64,000 nucleotides of DNA from Stentor coeruleus (Eukaryota; Ciliophora; Heterotrichea; Heterotrichida; Stentoridae): contig MPUH01000224.1 of NCBI GenBank assembly GCA_001970955.1, positions 1-64,000 of the forward strand, given 5' to 3'. Both the position numbers and the translations under genes were made by a program. Positions 58,091 to 64,000 of the stretch are shown one piece after another (the stretch's first letter is position 1; the number at the start of each line of letters is the position of its first letter). The notes below the pieces were generated by a model. That model did no database searches and was not told the origin of the DNA. It worked only from the letters and a program-made list of their open reading frames with translations.

Positions 58091-59517
58091 TTACTATATA
58101 AAGTTCTTTATAAAATATCAAAGAAATATTTCTTCGTTGCATCTAAAATTCCTCTAGTCCATCAAAGTGTTATCAAAAAGTAATTTTCCACAGCTTACAA
58201 GTATATAAATACCAATGTTTTATACTAAAAGAATATTTTAGAACTAAATTCCTATTTGATTTCAAAATAAAAATTAAGTAGCGCAGTTAAGAAAGTCTAA
58301 GAAATTTTATTATTTTTTTCTTCTCAAGAAAAGAATTTTTCTATGTATAAATATTTGAAAAATAAAGAGGCTAACTCATGATTTTTTTTGTGTGATGGCT
58401 TCATCGATCATAATCTAACCATTAATGCCTTTTTTGATATATATCAGCCTCATATACAATGAGAATTATGACTAGAGAAAGATATTCACGGAAAGTGCTG
58501 CAAAGCTTTGGAGCAAGAAATAAAAGATTGTTTTCTTGATGGCTTTAATAATTTATGATTTTATCTAAATTCAAAGGACACAAATTGAGGAATTAAGAAA
58601 TTGAGGCAATTTGTATTTGAAGATTAAATAGTTGAAGTAAGGTTATAGGTTTTTTATAAATGAAATAATAAATAGGGAGACTTTTTTAAGGTTAAAGGTA
58701 TGGGATAGAATAAATTTTAAATAATAATTTTTGTGTTCGTATGATATCTTTTTTATCTTTTGAGAATGAGATCTAGGATAAAGATTTCACTTGTAGGGGC
58801 TGAAAAACTTTATTTGGGATAGTAATTTTGTTGGAGAAGGCGAAGGGCTCTATATTTAAAAAAAAATTGTATGTAATGAATTATAGCAATACCATTCAAA
58901 ATTAACTTAACAGAAAGTCTGTTTTTTTAAGCTTTACATAAGCATATCATTTTATCATGAACTATTAAAATTTGGTGATCTCTGCAAAAAACTATTTTAA
59001 TGATAAAGGCTTTTATACCATATTCTTAAAAAAAATCTCAAAAACAAGATAAAAAATTTTATGAGAATTTCAGAAATCTCTAAATTTAAGAATTTTTATA
59101 AATCACATCCTTGAACTTGTCACACTTCAACAAAACTCATACACAAATTATAGAGGTGCCAAAATTCTTATCTAAATATAATTTTTTTAAATAAAAATCT
59201 ATCAATCTACTAGCAATCTTTTCTAAACATCCTACTCATATCCATCACATCTTCAAGTTAATAATTTAAATTTCAACACTTTCAAGCAACCCCTAAAATT
59301 CAATAAAATATTTTCTTTCTCCTCTTTAAAACTTTCCAATGCTAAAGAAACCATAAATATCCTATAAATTAAACTCTTTAAATACTCTCACATGCTTTAT
59401 TTGTTTGACCATAATTTATAACGCTAATCTACCCAAATATTATAAAAATACTCATCTTATTTCTAATATATTCATATCAAGCATATAGAAATAAATCAAA
59501 ATTGTATTAATAAGCCT
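58091..59517. other. 1.4-kb intergenic region between divergent genes
   Basis: AT-rich, no frame of note, no RNA gene or repeat recognised. The part nearest 59517 is almost free of G on the plus strand, probably the promoter and 5' leader region of the histidine-kinase-like gene. Confidence 0.4.
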
Positions 59518-61395
59518 ATGTCTTTAAACATTTACTCTTTCGGCTATAACTTCGTATTCAGAAACTCTGGAGTTGAAAACAAATATTTGCAGCAGACGAA
59601 TTTATATTTTAAAGCATCACTTAAGATTTTGCTTATTTTTGGCCCAATTATATACGCTATACAGACTTATTCAATTCTCCCAGTTCTTTTAGCTTTACCA
59701 ATGATTTTTTTTTATAGGCAGCTAGCATTTGTTGAGGGTTTGTTTTTAGTTATCAGTTTGATAATTGGTAAGCCTAATTTTGTATCACTTTTGTTGGATT
59801 GGTCTGTGCACATATATACTATTAGATGCCCAAGCTGCTATTTAGTCAGTGCTTGTGCAAAGATAATTTATTGGAAATATACTGATCAAGAAGTTGGAAT
59901 TGACATACTCTTATCAATCCTCCTCCTTTACTACCTCTGTAATTCCAAACAGCACAGTTTTCGAAAATTATGGGCAGATATGGAGACCAACAAACGTAAA
60001 ATGATGCAAGAAAAAACTATTCTCAACGAAATCCAATCAGGAGTAATAGTTTTCAACCTCGAAGGATTAGCTCAAACAGTCAACCACAAAGCTCTTATTT
60101 TCCTTCAAACTCGAGGAATCATGTCAATTGAAAAACTTTATTACTATCAAATCTTCCCTGATTTCTGTCAAGATCGTATTAAAGGACTTTTTCGTCAGGC
60201 TAAATCGGGCATGCATGCTGAGGAAGAGTTTTTTTTAAGTCACCATTTAGATTCAATAACACCTCTTTTTACAACAGTTTTGATATCATTAAAAATTACA
60301 GAATTCGCTTCAAATCCATCAATGCATATGACAGTTATGGATATTGGAAATGCAGTTATGCGGAGAAGGTTTTTGGTAGCGAATCAAAAACCTTTAGATG
60401 AAGCATCTTTAATCAGAGAAGAGGAGTTTATAGGATTACATATGAATAAAAGACCTTTAAAAAACAGACATATGTGTAGTTTGAATCATAATATGCTCTC
60501 ACAAAATGATATATTGGTTCTTATGGATAATTATTTAGGGGAATGTGAGGTTATTAATGAGTATTTTGATATAAAAAATGAAATTGTCAATACTGTGCAT
60601 GTATGTTGGAGAGGAGCTAAAGCTAAGAAAATGAGTATTTCACTTATATGCGAACAAGTTATACCAAAACAAGTGTTTGGGGATAATACGAAACATAATC
60701 AGATTTTAAAGTCCTTGGTTGAATTAGCGATTTTAACTGGAGAAATGAACTCGAAAATTTCGATTAATTGCTCGTTAAAAAGGTTTACTAAAGGAGCTTC
60801 GATTGAGTATAAGGTATTGTATTATAGTAAGAGTATGACAATTGATGAACTGAGTTTTATTTTTAGGATTAGAAAGCATTTTGAGCAGCCGAAACTTTTG
60901 GAAGAGATGATTGAGATTAGTGAAAAATATGGGCTTGGAGTTTCGATTTTTGATGTTCTTTTGACTATTACTGGAGGATATGTCAGTCAATTAGATGTTC
61001 AAGACAATATTTATAGGGTTATAATTTCATATATCCTTAACTTTGAAAATACTAAAGACACTGAGAATCCATTAAGGGGTATTTGCTTATTTAAAAAAAA
61101 ATCAGATGGAATAAGTTACCTTTGGGGTAAACAGGAAAAACTATATGAAAATGAACCAGTATCGTTTATTGTTTCTGGTATCCCACAATTTCATCATGGA
61201 GATCCTAATAGATTTTTAACTTTACAGAGATGCTCGGATATCTCAGGGCTTCATTCAGATTCTTCTGAAGAAAATTATCTAATGACTGAAGAAAGTATGG
61301 ATGAAAAAGCGACTTTAGAAGATCGGTCTTTGATACAGAGGTGCTTTATTAGTCCAAAGCATGAACGCTATTTTAAATCAACTTCTATTTCATAA
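59518..61395 (+). CDS. membrane sensor histidine-kinase-like protein, catalytic domain degenerate
   Basis: A 625-residue protein. The first 145 residues hold about five to six hydrophobic helices (LKILLIFGPIIYAIQTYSIL; VLLALPMIFFYRQLAFVEGL; GIDILLSILLLYYLC). A PAS-like domain follows at about 168-260 (ILNEIQSGVIVFNLEGLAQT; NHKALIFLQT). Then comes a HATPase-like region. VFGDNTKHNQILKSLVEL at about 386 aligns with the N-box xxGDxxRxxQILxNLxxNA, and EKYGLGVSIFDVLLTITGGY at about 469 aligns with the G2 box GLGLSIxxxLVxxMGG. The N-box Asn is replaced and the DxGxG (G1) motif is not found, so ATP binding is doubtful. A phospho-accepting His is not certain. No receiver domain follows. Probably a sensor or scaffold derived from ciliate membrane histidine kinases. 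Ends in TAA. Confidence 0.75.
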   Translation: MSLNIYSFGYNFVFRNSGVENKYLQQTNLYFKASLKILLIFGPIIYAIQTYSILPVLLALPMIFFYRQLAFVEGLFLVISLIIGKPNFVSLLLDWSVHIYTIRCPSCYLVSACAKIIYWKYTDQEVGIDILLSILLLYYLCNSKQHSFRKLWADMETNKRKMMQEKTILNEIQSGVIVFNLEGLAQTVNHKALIFLQTRGIMSIEKLYYYQIFPDFCQDRIKGLFRQAKSGMHAEEEFFLSHHLDSITPLFTTVLISLKITEFASNPSMHMTVMDIGNAVMRRRFLVANQKPLDEASLIREEEFIGLHMNKRPLKNRHMCSLNHNMLSQNDILVLMDNYLGECEVINEYFDIKNEIVNTVHVCWRGAKAKKMSISLICEQVIPKQVFGDNTKHNQILKSLVELAILTGEMNSKISINCSLKRFTKGASIEYKVLYYSKSMTIDELSFIFRIRKHFEQPKLLEEMIEISEKYGLGVSIFDVLLTITGGYVSQLDVQDNIYRVIISYILNFENTKDTENPLRGICLFKKKSDGISYLWGKQEKLYENEPVSFIVSGIPQFHHGDPNRFLTLQRCSDISGLHSDSSEENYLMTEESMDEKATLEDRSLIQRCFISPKHERYFKSTSIS

Positions 61396-61439
61396 AAACT
61401 TTAATCACTATAAGAAAATTTGGTTTTTTGCCTTACTCT

Positions 61440-61550
61440 AAAAGACCATTTTAGAACGGACATAATTTTGCAAAGTTCACCTGTTTGTTCTAGAATGGTC
61501 TTTTTTTTTGGAAAAAGAACCAAAATCCTGTCTGTTCTAGAAGGGTCTTC
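61440..61550. repeat. three-copy inverted/direct repeat forming a hairpin
   Basis: A left arm at 61440-61462 (AAGACCATTTTAGAACGGAC core) is inverted at 61482-61504 with about 20 of 23 bases matching. The inverted form recurs a third time at 61529-61550. The first two arms with a 19-base loop would make a strong hairpin 45 bp past the stop of the histidine-kinase-like gene. It could be a tiny MITE or a 3'-end structure. Confidence 0.6.
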
Positions 61551-61841
61551 TAGAGTTAGAATATTTATTGTTTTTAGAAATAAAGTAAAAGTATCTGTTT
61601 ATGATAATTAAAGAATTTTTTATTTTTTGTTAATTTGATTAGAATAGAATAGATAAGTTTTATTATCAAAATACTTAATATATTCTCTTTTGCACATGAA
61701 TAATATAAAATAAGTGAGGATTAGATGTAAGTTTTAATTCTTAACCATAACTATTTCACTTAAATAAATATTTCCCTAATAAAAACAATACATATCTCAA
61801 ACATTACATAATACATTATAAAAATTTCTGCATATATATAA

Positions 61842-64000
61842 ATGCTTAATAAAAAGCCAGTTGAAAAAAGAGATACTGAGCAAGAAGATGTTGACATTCA
61901 TTCTTCAATGCAACAAGGAATGTCTAATATATTAGTGTCTGTAAGAGTAAGGCCATTGTCAAAAAAGGAACTGGAGGTCGATAGTAGATGTCTAGTGCAT
62001 ACTCTCGATAACAATCTAGTGGTTTTGCTTGACCCGACAGCAGACATAAACTTACCAGAAGACTCTTTCCGATCAAACCGTTCCAGAGAAAAGCAATACG
62101 CTTTCGACATGGCATTTGACAAATCCTCCACTCAGGAAGCTATTTTCGAAAAAACGACAAAATTCCTGATTGATGGTGTAGCAAACGGCTACAACGCAAC
62201 AGTCTTTGCATATGGGGCAACTGGAGCAGGAAAAACTCATACTATGATAGGTGATGCAGACAAGCCAGGTTTAATGCTTTTAACATTTGAAGACATTTTC
62301 GCTTGTCTTGATAGACTTTCTATAGAACGTCAATACAAAGTGCGTCTAACTTATCTAGAAATTTATAATGAAGAAGTACGTGATTTGTTTACAACAAATA
62401 GAATTTCTGAAAGTTTAGACATAAGAGAAGATTCTATTAAAGGAGTAACAGTAGTAGGACTAAGTGAGCTTATGGTGACATCAGCTAAAGAAGTAGTAAA
62501 TCATATCCGCAATGGTAATAAAAGAAGAACTTGTGAGCCGACAATGGCTAATGAGACTTCAAGTCGTTCACATGCTGTTCTTCAAATAATAGTTGAATAT
62601 AAAGACAAAGCTTCTGGACTAGACGCAGATATTATAAGTGGGAAACTAAGTTTAATCGATTTAGCAGGTTCAGAAAGAGCATCAACAACAAAAAATCGAG
62701 GCATTCGTTTACTAGAAGGGGCGAATATAAATAGATCCTTACTCGCTTTAGGCAATTGTATCAATGCTCTATATGAGAACTCTGAAAAAGGGACAAAAAT
62801 TTTCATCCCATATAGAGACTCAAAACTCACAAGACTACTTAAAGACTCTTTAGGAGGAAACTGTAGAACTGTTATGATAGCATGTGTTTCCCCTAGCTAT
62901 GGATCATTTGAAGATACCCATAACACCCTAACTTATGCTAATCGAGCTAAAAACATTAAAACTAATGTTCAAAGAAATGTTGTCAATGTTCAGTACCATA
63001 TTTCTAAATACACTGCTATTATTGGGCAATTAAGACAAGAAGTGACTGAATTAAGATCACAACTTAAATCTAAAAGAAATATGCCTTCTATGAATATTGA
63101 GAAATATCTAATTGTGTTAAATACGCATTTTCAAGAAGAAGCTAAAGCTAGGAAAACTATACAGCAGATTGAGCAGAGTGTTAGTCAATTAGGGTTTGTA
63201 ACTTTTTCTAAACAAGTTGAATTGAAAAGTTTCCCTGAGAACTCAGATGCTTATATTCATAAATATAATGAAATTGAAACTTTGAGGAAAAATGTTGAGG
63301 CACATGAAGAACAGTTGAGGATTGAGAGAGAAAAAACTTTAGATTTAGAAAAAAAGAGACTTGGGATTGAGAATAGTTGGGCTAAACTTGGTATTGAGGA
63401 ACCTTACTTATCTCAGTTGCAGTTGGAAATGAAAAAACTGATTTTGTCTATAACATCTTTGGATATGGAAGGTAAGGAAAGCCAAGCACAAGTAGTAATT
63501 GAGCAAAAAGACCAATATATAAAATTACTAGAAGAGCAATTGAAAATACGTGATTCAATATTAGAAGGCAACCAAGAACTAATTCGCCAATCTCCAGAAA
63601 GAGTGGCTGCAGCATATCATAACCTTAAAAGCTTACAAGAAATTTCATCTCAATCCATTATAATGAACCCTAGTAAAAAAAGAAACTCTTATCATATGGG
63701 TCCTATAGAAAATAGAGATTATGCTAGTTCTTTACCACCTATATCTCATTCAAGAATCCCAAGACCTAAAGTTGCATCACCTACAGCTTCTACTAAATCT
63801 AAAGAAAGTACAAACTTACCTAGTATTGCAAAGCCTGAACATCCAAAGGATAAATATAAAGAAGGTAGAAGAAGAAGGTATAGACATAGAATAAGATCAT
63901 ATTCTACAGGATCTAGTGAATCTGATAAAAGCTATGCAAGCACTTATGTTAAAAGTGAGAAAAAAGCTCAGGTTAAGTATGCTTTGAAACCTGACAGGAG
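61842..64000 (+). CDS. kinesin-8 motor (KIF18/KIF19-like), cut by window end
   Basis: Open for 719 codons from ATG 61842 to the window end. N-terminal motor domain from about residue 27: ILVSVRVRPLSKKE, P-loop GATGAGKT (125-132), switch I NETSSRSH (237-244), switch II LIDLAGSER (271-279), and NTLTYANRAKNIKTNV before the neck. All nucleotide-binding motifs are intact. The neck NVVNVQYHISKYTAIIGQLR then QEVTELRSQL is typical of kinesin-8, close to KIF19. Kinesin-8 motors walk to plus ends and shorten microtubules; KIF19 sets cilium length in animals. A coiled coil follows, then a basic Ser/Pro/Arg-rich tail (HSRIPRPKVA; YKEGRRRRYRHRIRS). Start chosen as the first ATG after stops; MSNIL at 61920 is an alternative. 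Confidence 0.92.
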   Translation, partial: MLNKKPVEKRDTEQEDVDIHSSMQQGMSNILVSVRVRPLSKKELEVDSRCLVHTLDNNLVVLLDPTADINLPEDSFRSNRSREKQYAFDMAFDKSSTQEAIFEKTTKFLIDGVANGYNATVFAYGATGAGKTHTMIGDADKPGLMLLTFEDIFACLDRLSIERQYKVRLTYLEIYNEEVRDLFTTNRISESLDIREDSIKGVTVVGLSELMVTSAKEVVNHIRNGNKRRTCEPTMANETSSRSHAVLQIIVEYKDKASGLDADIISGKLSLIDLAGSERASTTKNRGIRLLEGANINRSLLALGNCINALYENSEKGTKIFIPYRDSKLTRLLKDSLGGNCRTVMIACVSPSYGSFEDTHNTLTYANRAKNIKTNVQRNVVNVQYHISKYTAIIGQLRQEVTELRSQLKSKRNMPSMNIEKYLIVLNTHFQEEAKARKTIQQIEQSVSQLGFVTFSKQVELKSFPENSDAYIHKYNEIETLRKNVEAHEEQLRIEREKTLDLEKKRLGIENSWAKLGIEEPYLSQLQLEMKKLILSITSLDMEGKESQAQVVIEQKDQYIKLLEEQLKIRDSILEGNQELIRQSPERVAAAYHNLKSLQEISSQSIIMNPSKKRNSYHMGPIENRDYASSLPPISHSRIPRPKVASPTASTKSKESTNLPSIAKPEHPKDKYKEGRRRRYRHRIRSYSTGSSESDKSYASTYVKSEKKAQVKYALKPDR

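Noticed and set aside
61420-61611. 63-codon plus-strand frame after the histidine-kinase-like gene
   Set aside because: It is made by translating the hairpin repeat and has no protein-like features.

Overview
The window looks like macronuclear DNA of a heterotrich ciliate, most probably Stentor or a close relative. It is strongly AT-rich and packed with long uninterrupted reading frames in the standard genetic code. TAA, TAG and TGA all end recognisable proteins, which argues against Blepharisma (TGA = Trp) and against the TAA/TAG = Gln ciliates. Three genes recognisable by homology or by a continuous fused frame are interrupted by spliceosomal introns of only 15-16 nt (GTAA...AG), and a fourth gene carries three such introns. 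This is the known heterotrich signature. The species call is inference; codon usage and the tiny introns are seen directly.

Layout. 1-2.7 kb: a PHAF1-like gene, a small ORF and an intergenic stretch with an assembly scar (56-bp duplication around one N). 2.7-9.8 kb: a RING/B-box protein, a one-intron repeat protein, a NEK kinase with a long charged tail and an acidic coiled-coil protein. 11.7-18.3 kb: a tandem cyclic-nucleotide-binding protein, a SHIPPO/STPG axonemal protein divergently paired (15 bp apart) with a secreted Cys-rich protein, a kinesin-14-like protein with a dead motor, a four-TM COPI-associated-like protein with three tiny introns, and a Rab11-type GTPase. 19-24.2 kb: a GPATCH4-like G-patch protein, a DWNN-RING (RBBP6/Mpe1) protein, a conserved-looking unknown, UDP-glucose dehydrogenase and exosome subunit RRP41. 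25.6-28.2 kb: a four-TM protein, a macro-domain fragment, a decayed Merlin/IS1595-type transposase with a second assembly scar, and an E2F factor. 29-39.3 kb: a coiled-coil zinc protein, a GST, a CDPK, a CK1-family pseudokinase and a calmodulin-like protein.

39.3-41.9 kb: a coiled-coil host gene broken by stops and frameshifts and split by a 1,059-bp Merlin-type DNA transposon, with matched long terminal inverted repeats and an exact 8-bp target-site duplication. 42-56.5 kb: a 1,432-residue coiled-coil protein, ribosomal protein uS4, a tandem-UBC protein of BIRC6/UBE2O type, dynein-2 light intermediate chain, a DUF4378/CEP350-like protein and a small basic protein. 57-64 kb: small basic proteins, a degenerate membrane histidine kinase, a three-copy hairpin repeat and a kinesin-8 gene cut by the window end.

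There are no operons in the bacterial sense. Genes are separate eukaryotic units, sometimes only 13-30 bp apart. Functionally the list leans to cilia, centrosome and cytoskeleton (kinesin-8, kinesin-14 relative, DYNC2LI1, STPG, NEK, several coiled coils, DUF4378 protein) plus signalling. A recurrent theme is enzyme folds that have lost catalytic residues: CK1 pseudokinase, dead kinesin-14 motor, histidine kinase without its Asn, second UBC without Cys, CDPK with poor EF loops. No tRNA, rRNA or CRISPR was recognised.
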